Below are positions 18,854 through 26,156 of a DNA stretch of 64,000 nt, one piece after another (positions within the stretch are counted from its first letter, which is position 1; every line of letters starts with the position of its first letter). The stretch comes from Novosphingobium resinovorum (GTDB lineage Bacteria > Pseudomonadota > Alphaproteobacteria > Sphingomonadales > Sphingomonadaceae), in the NCBI RefSeq assembly GCF_001742225.1, contig NZ_CP017076.1, positions 496,001 through 560,000 of the forward strand, given 5' to 3'. The position numbers and the translations under genes were made by a program. The notes below the pieces were generated by a model that saw only the letters and a list, made by a program, of their open reading frames with translations, was not told the origin of the DNA and searched no databases.

Positions 18854-19762
18854 TCAGTTCGGCTTGCGAGCGCACCATTGCCGGATGGTCGCCTTGAGCA
18901 GCCGGACGGTGCGGGTCTCGTAGCGATCCTTGAGAGTAATGAAGCCGAAGGCGGGCGCCGGAATTTCCGAGCCCGCCAGACGCTTCAAAGTGCCGCTCGC
19001 CAGTTCGTCGGCGACAGCCTCGCACGCGACCATGCCGATCATGCCCGAGTGCAGGATCATGGCCTTCACGAAAGTCGTGGACGAGGCTTTCACCGACTTG
19101 CTCTGAGGTCCGTAGCCGAACCGGCGCAGCATGTTCACGACGTCGTCGTTGTCGATCGGATCGGCCGTCTCGTAGGCGCTGACATGCGCCCAGACGAAGT
19201 CGGTGCCCCTGGCGAAATCGTCCTCCGTCAGAGCGAAAACCGGGTGGTCCGGCGCGGCGACGACGGCATATTCGCGCTTGAACAGCGGCTCGAATTCCAG
19301 CGCATCGTCGGCGTAACCTTCAGGCAATCCGCAGAACGCGAAGTCGAGATCGCCTGATGACAGCAGGTCCAGCAGCTGCGTCGTGTAGCCTTCGCGCACC
19401 CACATATCCACGTGGCCCGCCTGCTCGACGAACTGGCGCATGGCGCGGCTCATAGTATCGTTCATGATGATCGGATGCACCCCCACCGCCACCTTGGGCA
19501 CGCGGTTGGCGGTCGCGAGGTCGTGGAGAATGCGCTGCTCCTCCATCAGCATGAGGCGCGCGCGCTGGACCAGCTTCTCGCACATCTCGGTCGGGCGCAC
19601 GCCGTTGGGGCCGCGCTCGAAGAGGCTGGTGTTGAACTCCTCCTCCAGCTGGCGGATGCTGAGCGTCAGTGCGGGCTGCGTGATGCCGACCATCTTCGAC
19701 GCCTTGCGCAGGCTCCCGCTCTCGTAGATCGCGATCATTCGCTTGAGCTGCACGAGGTTCAC
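18854..19762 (-). CDS. LysR-family transcriptional regulator
   Basis: A 302-residue LysR regulator: N-terminal winged helix-turn-helix (LRKASKMVGITQPALTLSIRQLEEEF, about residues 18-43) and a substrate-binding effector domain (about 90-295). It is the only regulator within 6694-21974 and is therefore the likely effector-responsive controller of both strands of this island; this is inference from location. It lies 68 bases downstream of the hydrolase gene at 19831, in the same direction, so it may be co-transcribed with the MFS-hydrolase pair. A possible binding site lies in 9355-9681. Confidence 0.93.
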   Translation of the reverse strand: MNLVQLKRMIAIYESGSLRKASKMVGITQPALTLSIRQLEEEFNTSLFERGPNGVRPTEMCEKLVQRARLMLMEEQRILHDLATANRVPKVAVGVHPIIMNDTMSRAMRQFVEQAGHVDMWVREGYTTQLLDLLSSGDLDFAFCGLPEGYADDALEFEPLFKREYAVVAAPDHPVFALTEDDFARGTDFVWAHVSAYETADPIDNDDVVNMLRRFGYGPQSKSVKASSTTFVKAMILHSGMIGMVACEAVADELASGTLKRLAGSEIPAPAFGFITLKDRYETRTVRLLKATIRQWCARKPN

Positions 19763-19830
19763 GGGTTTTCCTTTGCCTTGGCGACCTAATCGGCGGACAA
19801 TGTGGCATGTCCGCCGCCCGGCTCAAGTAA

Positions 19831-20649
19831 TCAGCTCAGGTGAGCGTCGATCTCGCCGACGACGCGCGCGTTTTCCAGCTTGAGCACGCCATGCTTCACC
19901 CCGAGGAGATCGACGCGGCGGGCGTTGGGATAGTGGTGCGAGTTGGCAAGCGTGGGCTCCCACAAGTCATCCTCGGGGTTCATCACCAGCACCGGCTGCG
20001 CCACTTCGGCCATCGCGCCGAGGAAGTCGAAGCGATAGACCGAGATATAGCCCCATGGCATCCGCCCGCCGAGGCGCAGGCACTCGGCCATGCTGATGTG
20101 ACGCTCTTCGTAAGAGATGCGCGGGTCGCTCAGTTCGCCGATGATCGCCCAGAGCTTTTCGACATGCGCCAAGTCCGGACCCGGGGGCGGGAACGCCGTG
20201 AGCAGGTTGGCGAGCTTGGCTTCGCGCTGCTCGGCCGGAAAGGCGGCAAGGCCGAAGACCACTGCGCGGCGAACCCGCTCCGGCAGACTGCGGGCAAGCT
20301 GCGTGGCGATGATCGAGCCGGTGTGAAAGCCCATGACGTCGAACTGACCGGCCTGGATCACGCCCCCGGCCGCGAGGTCGGTCATGAACTGCGCCATGAT
20401 TTCGGCGAAATCCTCGATGGTGACCGGCTCGGGCGGGGAATCGCTCATGCCGTAGCCCGGCGTATCGACGGCGATCACGGTGCGCTTGGCCGACAAGGGC
20501 TCCATCACCGGTAGCCAGTCGCCGCTGTTGCTAGGCGTCTGGTGGAGGCACAGCAGCGGCGGCAGGGCGTCAGGGGTGTCGCACTTTGCGATGCGATAGT
20601 GGAGTTGGCCGAAGCGGCTCGGCGCATAGCCGCGCAGGATTTTGGACAT
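19831..20649 (-). CDS. Alpha/beta-hydrolase-fold protein with His at the nucleophile elbow
   Basis: A 272-residue cytoplasmic alpha/beta-hydrolase-fold protein (LLCLHQTPSNSGDW oxyanion region, DTPGYGMSDSP). The usual G-x-S-x-G nucleophile elbow reads GFHTGS, putting His where Ser is expected; Ser follows two residues later. The acid region (NPEDDLW) and a C-terminal catalytic-type His (GVKHGVLKLEN) are present. A GxHTG variant is, as I recall, recurrent in a subset of bacterial alpha/beta hydrolases, so this may be a real subfamily rather than a mutation. Start ATG 20649, 2 bases after the MFS stop, so the two are co-translated. Confidence 0.87.
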   Translation of the reverse strand: MSKILRGYAPSRFGQLHYRIAKCDTPDALPPLLCLHQTPSNSGDWLPVMEPLSAKRTVIAVDTPGYGMSDSPPEPVTIEDFAEIMAQFMTDLAAGGVIQAGQFDVMGFHTGSIIATQLARSLPERVRRAVVFGLAAFPAEQREAKLANLLTAFPPPGPDLAHVEKLWAIIGELSDPRISYEERHISMAECLRLGGRMPWGYISVYRFDFLGAMAEVAQPVLVMNPEDDLWEPTLANSHHYPNARRVDLLGVKHGVLKLENARVVGEIDAHLS

Positions 20650-20651
20650 GG

Positions 20652-21974
20652 TCAGTTCCGTTGGTCGGAGGTGATGCGCGAAGCCGCGCGGAAAGCGAGC
20701 AGCGACGCCGCGATGAAGGCACAAAGCCCGACGATCGCCATGGATCGACCCACCGCCGCCGGGGAGGCGAACACGGACTCGGTCAGCCACGCCACGGCCA
20801 GCGGGCCGAGCGAGGCGCCGATGATCGTCATGACGAAGGCATAGAGCGCAACCGCGAAACCGCGCACCTTGGTGGGCGTGATCTCCGAGATCACCGACAG
20901 CATCGTGGTTCCGTAAATGGCGCTGACCAGCATGATCTCGCCCAGCATGACCATGGCCAGCGGAGCGCTGCCGGACAGCAGCGGCAGGCACGAAGGAATG
21001 CCGAGCAGCGACAGGGCTCCGGCAAGCCGCGTCCGCCCACGCGCTCCCGAGCGCGCGCCGACACGGTCGACGACGACGCTGGCGACGAGCGCTCCGGCGA
21101 CCGACCATGCGATCTGGCTGGTGCCGAGGCCCTTTCCGGCCGCGCCGACGTGATACCCGAAAGCGCGCGTGAGGAACACGGCGCCCCATCCCGTCGCCAC
21201 CGAACCGCCCATCGCATAAAGCGCCAGCGATCCGTAAAGCGGCAGGAACACCCCGCGCTGCGCCGCCAGCAGGCCGAGCCCCTCGGCGAAGGAGAGCTTC
21301 GGCTCCGACCCGGTGACGGCATCGCTGCGGCGTGCGGGTTCGCGCAGCAGGAACAGCAGAATCACGATCAGCAGGCCGGACGCTCCCACAAGCGCGAAGG
21401 CGATGCGCCACGGGGCGAGTTCACCGATGATCGGCAGGCCCGCGAACACGCCCTTGGGGGCCAGGTCCAGGATCACCCCGCTGACCAGCGAGCCGAGGCC
21501 GTAGGCGATCATGCTGCCGAAGACGTAAAGCGCCATGGGCCGTCCGCGCCGGTGAGGCGGAAACAGGTCACTGATCATCGTCACCGCGCAAGGCCCCAGC
21601 ACCGCCTCGCCGACGCCGATGAACAGACGCGAGGCGAACATCGATCCGAACCCCTGCGCAAAACCACCCGCGATCGTCGCCGCGCTCCAGATCACGATCC
21701 CGCCGATAAGCAGGCGGCGCCGGTTCACCACGTCCGCCACGGCGCCCAGCGGCAGTCCGACGGTGACGTAGAAGATGGAGAACGCGAACCCCTGCAGCAG
21801 CGCGAACTGCATCTCGCTGATCGAAAGATCGCGGCGAACCGGATCGATCACCAGAGCCAGCATCCCGCGATCGATGGTGGACACGATCTGCGCCAGAAAG
21901 AGCGTGCCGACGGTGACCCAGGCGACGGCGGGGCCGATGGCCCTGTCCGTTCCGGGCTGGTCAAGTCGCGTCAT
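20652..21974 (-). CDS. MFS transporter, copy A
   Basis: A 440-residue major facilitator with about 12 membrane segments, a DRGMLALVIDPVRRDLSIS start typical of the same group as the copy at 15174, and the loop motif LGAVADVVNRRR. ATG 21974 has GAGGAA five bases upstream. It is first in a minus-strand set MFS, alpha/beta hydrolase, lysR. Likely inner-membrane transport of the same or a related compound as the facing operon. A 7-bp inverted repeat lies just upstream (21987-21993 and 22009-22015), of uncertain meaning. Confidence 0.9.
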   Translation of the reverse strand: MTRLDQPGTDRAIGPAVAWVTVGTLFLAQIVSTIDRGMLALVIDPVRRDLSISEMQFALLQGFAFSIFYVTVGLPLGAVADVVNRRRLLIGGIVIWSAATIAGGFAQGFGSMFASRLFIGVGEAVLGPCAVTMISDLFPPHRRGRPMALYVFGSMIAYGLGSLVSGVILDLAPKGVFAGLPIIGELAPWRIAFALVGASGLLIVILLFLLREPARRSDAVTGSEPKLSFAEGLGLLAAQRGVFLPLYGSLALYAMGGSVATGWGAVFLTRAFGYHVGAAGKGLGTSQIAWSVAGALVASVVVDRVGARSGARGRTRLAGALSLLGIPSCLPLLSGSAPLAMVMLGEIMLVSAIYGTTMLSVISEITPTKVRGFAVALYAFVMTIIGASLGPLAVAWLTESVFASPAAVGRSMAIVGLCAFIAASLLAFRAASRITSDQRN

Positions 21975-22104
21975 GGTAGTTCCTCAGATGGGGGCGTACC
22001 GACCCTTACCCCATCGGAAGGCGAGATCACGAAAGCGACGGTGATTATCCACTGGACGGCAAACCGCCGGACAGTGAGGATTTATCTATCGGTGCAACAG
22101 TTGC

Positions 22105-22689
22105 TCATCCGGCCAGGCACAGGCGATCCTCATGGCCAAGTTCCTGCGCCACGACATGGGCATCCTTGCCGATCCCGCGCGTCAGCGAAGCGGGCATCTC
22201 GACCTTGAAACCGCGCGTGAGCAGACCCTCCACGGCCCAGCGCACGCAGAAGTCAGCGGCCACTCCCACCACAGTCACGCAGTCGATTCCTCGGCCGGCG
22301 AGATCGCGGAAGAACGCATCCCGCTCGAACTCCTCGCCCTGACCGGAGCGGATGCGCAGGTCCGCTTGCTGCCACATGTCGAACACACCCTTTTCCAGTG
22401 TGTACAACGGGATGGCAGAATCTATTGCGGCTACGTCGAGCACGCTTACCCAGCCTGCGGTGCCCTTCTGGCAATGAATGGGGAACTGTTCCGCCTCTGC
22501 AGAGCCAACATATTCCGCAACGACATGGGTATCGAACGTCATGAGCACGCCTGCCACCTCGCGCGGGTCGAGCGAGGCCAGCCAATCCTGCATCGGCGCG
22601 ACGATCGCCTCGGCATCGGGGACCGGAAGCGCCCCGGAACTCCGCACGAAATCATGCTGCATGTCCACGACAATCACGAAACCGCTCAT
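22105..22689 (-). CDS. pncA: Nicotinamidase / isochorismatase-like cysteine hydrolase
   Basis: A 194-residue cysteine hydrolase. The triad is visible: Asp9 (VVDMQHDF), Lys100 (TLEKGVF) and Cys148 (VAADFCVRWA); Asp53, His55 and His72 fit the metal site of nicotinamidases. It would convert nicotinamide to nicotinate, the substrate of PncB two genes away. ATG 22689 has GGAGG seven bases upstream; an ATG at 22740 lies inside the promoter palindrome and is rejected. Divergent from nrtR and pncB across a 45-bp palindrome. The symbol rests on this NAD-salvage context plus the triad; other isochorismatase-fold activities are possible from the sequence alone. Confidence 0.85.
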   Translation of the reverse strand: MSGFVIVVDMQHDFVRSSGALPVPDAEAIVAPMQDWLASLDPREVAGVLMTFDTHVVAEYVGSAEAEQFPIHCQKGTAGWVSVLDVAAIDSAIPLYTLEKGVFDMWQQADLRIRSGQGEEFERDAFFRDLAGRGIDCVTVVGVAADFCVRWAVEGLLTRGFKVEMPASLTRGIGKDAHVVAQELGHEDRLCLAG

Positions 22690-22709
22690 CGGACCCTCCG
22701 GGTACTGCT

Positions 22710-22754
22710 GATGCGCTTGACATATACTCACTGTGAACATAAGTAAAGCGCATC
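22710..22754. promoter_or_regulatory. 45-bp palindromic operator between pncA and nrtR-pncB
   Basis: Two nested inverted repeats share one centre at 22732: outer arms GATGCGCTT (22710-22718) and AAGCGCATC (22746-22754), inner arms TATACTCA (22723-22730) and TGAACATA (22734-22741). A perfect -35-like TTGACA lies at 22717-22722 on the plus strand, inside the structure. The site lies between divergent NAD-salvage genes, next to the gene of their predicted repressor NrtR, so an autoregulated NrtR operator is likely. Palindrome seen directly; the regulator link is inference. Confidence 0.65.
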
Positions 22755-22775
22755 TTGCGCATAAGGGTTCAGGAC

Positions 22776-23501
22776 GTGCTCCAGGATGAGGCCGAATTTC
22801 TGGCGGGTTACGATGCCCAAGGCTACGATCGCCCCTCGGTCGCCGTCGATCTCGTGCTCATGTCGATAGTCGATGGAGCCCCGGCGGCCCTGCTGGTCCG
22901 ACGCGATGAGCACCCTCATGCAGGCAGTTGGGCGCTGCCCGGCGGGTTCGTTTCGGTCGATGAGGATCTGGACTCGGCCGCGCGCCGGGTGCTCGCCGAC
23001 AAGGCGCACATGGACGGCGCCTATGTCGAGCAGCTCTACACTTTCGGAGCCCTCGAACGCGATCCGCGCATGCGGGTGATAAGCGTGGCCTATTTCGCCC
23101 TGCTTCCGGCGGATCGCTTCGCTGCCGCGCTGGAGGCCGATCCCGCGTTGTCGCTGGCGCGGATCACTATGCCGGGCGACGGCAAGGCGCAGGCTGCGGG
23201 CAAGCACGGCCGCCTGTCGCTGGCTTTCGACCACGCTGAAATCCTCGGCGTCGCGATGCAGCGGCTGCGGGGCAAGATCGACTACTCCTCCCTCGCCTTC
23301 GCGCTCCTGCCCGAGCGGTTCACCCTGCGCGCCCTGCAGGACGTGCATGAAGCGATCCTCGGCCAGTCGCTCAACAAGTCGGCCTTCCGCCGCCGCATGC
23401 TCGACCGGGGCTGGCTTGAGCCGACCGGCGAGCGCGAGACCGGGGCCTCGTTCCGCCCCGCCGAACTCTTCCGTTTCCGTCCGATCATCCCCAACGCCTG
23501 A
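22776..23501 (+). CDS. nrtR: NrtR-type Nudix-related regulator of NAD metabolism
   Basis: About 241 residues: a Nudix-fold domain ([26 protein letters not shown]) followed by a winged-helix-like C-terminal domain ([26 protein letters not shown]), the layout of NrtR. The Nudix box is degenerate: where REUxEExGU is expected the sequence reads RVLADKAHM, so pyrophosphatase activity is probably lost and the domain acts as an effector (ADP-ribose) sensor. GTG 22776 has AAGGG nine bases upstream; TTG 22755, adding 7 residues, is the alternative. It precedes pncB by 11 bases and is divergent from pncA. In the known family, NrtR represses NAD biosynthesis genes. Confidence 0.88.
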   Translation: MLQDEAEFLAGYDAQGYDRPSVAVDLVLMSIVDGAPAALLVRRDEHPHAGSWALPGGFVSVDEDLDSAARRVLADKAHMDGAYVEQLYTFGALERDPRMRVISVAYFALLPADRFAAALEADPALSLARITMPGDGKAQAAGKHGRLSLAFDHAEILGVAMQRLRGKIDYSSLAFALLPERFTLRALQDVHEAILGQSLNKSAFRRRMLDRGWLEPTGERETGASFRPAELFRFRPIIPNA

Positions 23502-23512
23502 GCAGGTCCACC

Positions 23513-24817
23513 ATGGTTTTCACCGACATCGCCACGCGCACCTACAACCATAACTGGCGGCTCGACCCGATCGTGCGCAGCCTGCTCGACACCGATTTCT
23601 ACAAGCTGCTGATGCTCCAGATGATCCGGCAGCTTCACCCGCAAGTGAACGCGACCTTCGAACTGATCAACCGCACCCGCAGCGTGCGTCTCGCCGATAT
23701 CATCGACGAGGCGGAACTGCGCGCGCAACTGGACCATGCGCGCTCGCTGCGGTTCGGAAAGAAGGAACTGATCTGGCTGGCGGGCAACAGCTTCTACGGG
23801 CGCAGACAGATGTTCAGCCCGGAATTCATCGCGTGGCTGGGCGAGTTCCGCCTGCCGGAGTACGAGCTTCACCGGCGCGACGGCCAGTACGAACTGCGAT
23901 TCCACGGCCCCTGGACGCACACGATGATGTGGGAAATCCCGGCGCTCGCGATCATCAATGAACTGCGCTCGCGCGCGGGCATGAAAGGGCGCGGCCGGTT
24001 CGAACTGGATGTGCTCTATGCCCGTGCCAAGGCCAAGTTGTGGGAAAAGGTCGAGCGGCTCTCAGCCCTGCCCGACCTCGTCATCTCGGACTTCGGCACG
24101 CGGCGGCGCCACGGTTTCCTGTGGCAGCGCTGGTGCGTCGAGGCCCTGAAGGAAGGACTGGGCGAGCGCTTCATCGGCTCCTCCAACGTCCTGCTGGCAA
24201 TGGACGCGGACCTCGAGGCGATCGGCACCAACGCGCATGAACTGCCGATGGTCTACGCCGCCCTCGCCGACGGGGAAGAAGCGGTTGCCAGTGCCCCGTA
24301 CCGCGTGCTCGAGGACTGGCAGGCGCACTACGGTGGCAACCTGCTCATCGCCCTGCCGGATGCGTTCGGGACCGCGTCGTTCCTCCGCCATGCGCCCGAG
24401 TGGGTCGCGGACTGGACCGGTTTCCGCCCCGACAGTGCCCCGCCGATCGAAGGAGGCGAGCAGATCATCCGCTGGTGGCAGGACAAGGGCCGCGATCCCC
24501 GGACCAAGCTGCTGATCTTCTCCGACGGCATGGATATCGACAGCATCGAGGCGACCTATCGCCACTTCCACGGCCGAGTACGGATGAGCTTCGGCTGGGG
24601 CACCAACCTGACCAACGACTTCCGCGGCTGCGCGCCCTTCGCGACGGACGATCTCGATCCGATCTCGCTGGTCTGCAAGGTGGTGGAAGCCAACGGCCGT
24701 CCGGCCGTCAAGCTCTCCGACAATCCCGCCAAGGCGACCGGGACCCCGGCGGAGATCGAACGCTACTTGCGCATCTTCGGGGAAGCCGGGCGCCAGACCG
24801 CTGAAGTGCTGGTCTGA
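23513..24817 (+). CDS. pncB: Nicotinate phosphoribosyltransferase
   Basis: A 434-residue NAPRTase, the usual length of the PncB type. It converts nicotinate and PRPP to nicotinate mononucleotide in the Preiss-Handler pathway. Visible signatures: [15 protein letters not shown] at the N-terminus, [16 protein letters not shown] with the family FGTRRR motif, [11 protein letters not shown], and FSDGMDIDS plus [10 protein letters not shown] near the C-terminus. It starts 11 bases after nrtR and is probably in one transcript with it, so under its control; pncA on the other strand supplies nicotinate. Confidence 0.96.
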   Translation: MVFTDIATRTYNHNWRLDPIVRSLLDTDFYKLLMLQMIRQLHPQVNATFELINRTRSVRLADIIDEAELRAQLDHARSLRFGKKELIWLAGNSFYGRRQMFSPEFIAWLGEFRLPEYELHRRDGQYELRFHGPWTHTMMWEIPALAIINELRSRAGMKGRGRFELDVLYARAKAKLWEKVERLSALPDLVISDFGTRRRHGFLWQRWCVEALKEGLGERFIGSSNVLLAMDADLEAIGTNAHELPMVYAALADGEEAVASAPYRVLEDWQAHYGGNLLIALPDAFGTASFLRHAPEWVADWTGFRPDSAPPIEGGEQIIRWWQDKGRDPRTKLLIFSDGMDIDSIEATYRHFHGRVRMSFGWGTNLTNDFRGCAPFATDDLDPISLVCKVVEANGRPAVKLSDNPAKATGTPAEIERYLRIFGEAGRQTAEVLV

Positions 24818-24872
24818 CCGCTGCTGCGCCGGCGTTCAGTCCAGCGTGAACGTGGCCGATTGAAACAATCAT

Positions 24873-24959
24873 CGTCATCCCCGCGAAGGCGGGGACCCAT
24901 CTGATGAGGGCGCAACAGGAAACCGCAGGAGATGGGTTCCCGCTGTCGCGCGAATGACG
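24873..24959. repeat. Imperfect palindromic intergenic repeat (CGTCATCCCCGCGAA type)
   Basis: The segment begins CGTCATCCCCGCGAAGGCGG and ends CGCGAATGACG, with GGGACCCATC and GATGGGTTCCCGC as further complementary arms. It lies between the converging pncB and GH76 genes. The sequence type is a common dispersed palindromic repeat in bacterial genomes and may act as a bidirectional terminator. Only one copy was noticed in the window. Confidence 0.6.
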
Positions 24960-24968
24960 GCGATAGAA

Positions 24969-26048
24969 TTAGCGATCCGCGCCCAGTTGCCTTGGCGGTG
25001 CTTCACGCTTTGCCCCCGATGCAGCAAGCAGCATCGCAAGGCCCGAGGTCTGCGCCGCCGCGTCCGTCGGGGACGATGCCTCCGACCAATCGCCTGCGAC
25101 GGCCCGGGTGCCGCCATCGCTCAGGGTCCAGACTACTTCGGCGTTGCGATCGGCCCAGGCGGCAAGTTCCGCGCGTTCAGGCTCATTCGTCATATCGTCA
25201 AGCAAGTGCCCAAGATGAAAGGCGAACACGCCCTTGAACATCCGCCCGTCCGCACCGATCGAGGGCACCGGCTCACGCAGGATGCCCCCGGGGTTGGACA
25301 GCTTGCGGGTCGCCGCGAGCGCCGTCCTGACCGCCAGCGCGCGATACTGTGCATCGCCGGTGATGCGGGTGAGGTCGCTCAGGCCACCCAGCAGCACGCC
25401 CTGATTATAGGTGAAGCGCGGCTGGCCATTGTTGTGGCAGGCGGCATCGAGGCCGTCGTTCACCAGCCCATCGCCGTCGATCATCGTCGATCCTTCGAAC
25501 CACGTCCATGTCCGCAAGGCCCAGTCGCGATAGCTCGCCTCGCCGGTCGCAAGGTAAAGCTGCGTCGAGGCGTAGAGCAGGAGTTCGTTGGTGATCGCGT
25601 TCTTGTACGTCCGCTTGCGGTCCCACCAGATACCTCCGCCGCAGCGATCGTCCCAATAGCTGGTGACGATGCGCCGATAGGTCGTGCTGGCATAGTCGAG
25701 CAATTCGGGATCGCGATCGACCTGCCAAGCGTGAACGTTGGCGATCACCGCCCACAAGTCGTCGTCGTTGAGATAGAGCCCGGAGCGATTACGCACTGCT
25801 GCAGAAACGCGCGCGTTCCAGCGATCGTCCCCGGTGCGGCGCGCATGGTCAAGCAGGGCATCGACGATCACGAAGCGTTGCCACGCCTCGCTCTGCGCCC
25901 AGCCGTCCGGCTTGCCCCACTGCCCGTCGAGATAGGACGCAGCCGCGCGGGCGCGCGGTGCCCATGCATCGTCCTGCGCACGCGCGCTTCCGGCACAGGC
26001 CAGCGCAAGCAGCCCCATCGACAGGCCCGCCGCCAACATCTTCTTCAA
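24969..26048 (-). CDS. Glycoside hydrolase family 76 protein (alpha-1,6-mannanase-like)
   Basis: A 359-residue secreted protein. TTG 26048 is chosen because GGGGAG lies eight bases upstream and the product begins MKKMLAAGLS followed by a signal peptide ending SARAQ; ATG 26039 is the alternative. The (alpha/alpha)6 barrel shows GH76 features: the acidic motif LNDDDLWAVI, where the catalytic Asp pair is expected, GGGIWWDRKRTYKNAITNELLL, and FTYNQGVLLGG. Family members cleave alpha-1,6-mannan. It is divergent from the dipeptidyl-peptidase gene with a 108-base gap. A mannan-type or other alpha-mannoside target is family knowledge, not shown by the context. Confidence 0.85.
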   Translation of the reverse strand: MKKMLAAGLSMGLLALACAGSARAQDDAWAPRARAAASYLDGQWGKPDGWAQSEAWQRFVIVDALLDHARRTGDDRWNARVSAAVRNRSGLYLNDDDLWAVIANVHAWQVDRDPELLDYASTTYRRIVTSYWDDRCGGGIWWDRKRTYKNAITNELLLYASTQLYLATGEASYRDWALRTWTWFEGSTMIDGDGLVNDGLDAACHNNGQPRFTYNQGVLLGGLSDLTRITGDAQYRALAVRTALAATRKLSNPGGILREPVPSIGADGRMFKGVFAFHLGHLLDDMTNEPERAELAAWADRNAEVVWTLSDGGTRAVAGDWSEASSPTDAAAQTSGLAMLLAASGAKREAPPRQLGADR

Positions 26049-26156
26049 ACTGTGGTCTCCCCGCCGACCGGTAAGCGCATGACGCTCCACATAAGAAATG
26101 CCAGGGGCAGCGCCAATGGCTTTCCCTTGCACGGACCTGTCATTAGGACATGGGAC

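Noticed and set aside
21987..22015. Inverted repeat GATGGGG/CCCCATC upstream of MFS copy A
   Set aside because: Short arms with a 15-base spacer; not distinguishable from chance without a second site.
20586..22208. Plus-strand open frame of 540 codons opposite the MFS and hydrolase genes
   Set aside because: Arg/His/Asp-rich antisense product; the minus strand has proper transporter and hydrolase proteins with ribosome-binding sites.
24954..26156. N-terminal extension of the dipeptidyl-peptidase frame
   Set aside because: It runs antisense to the GH76 gene; a signal peptide and ribosome-binding site fix the real start at 26157.
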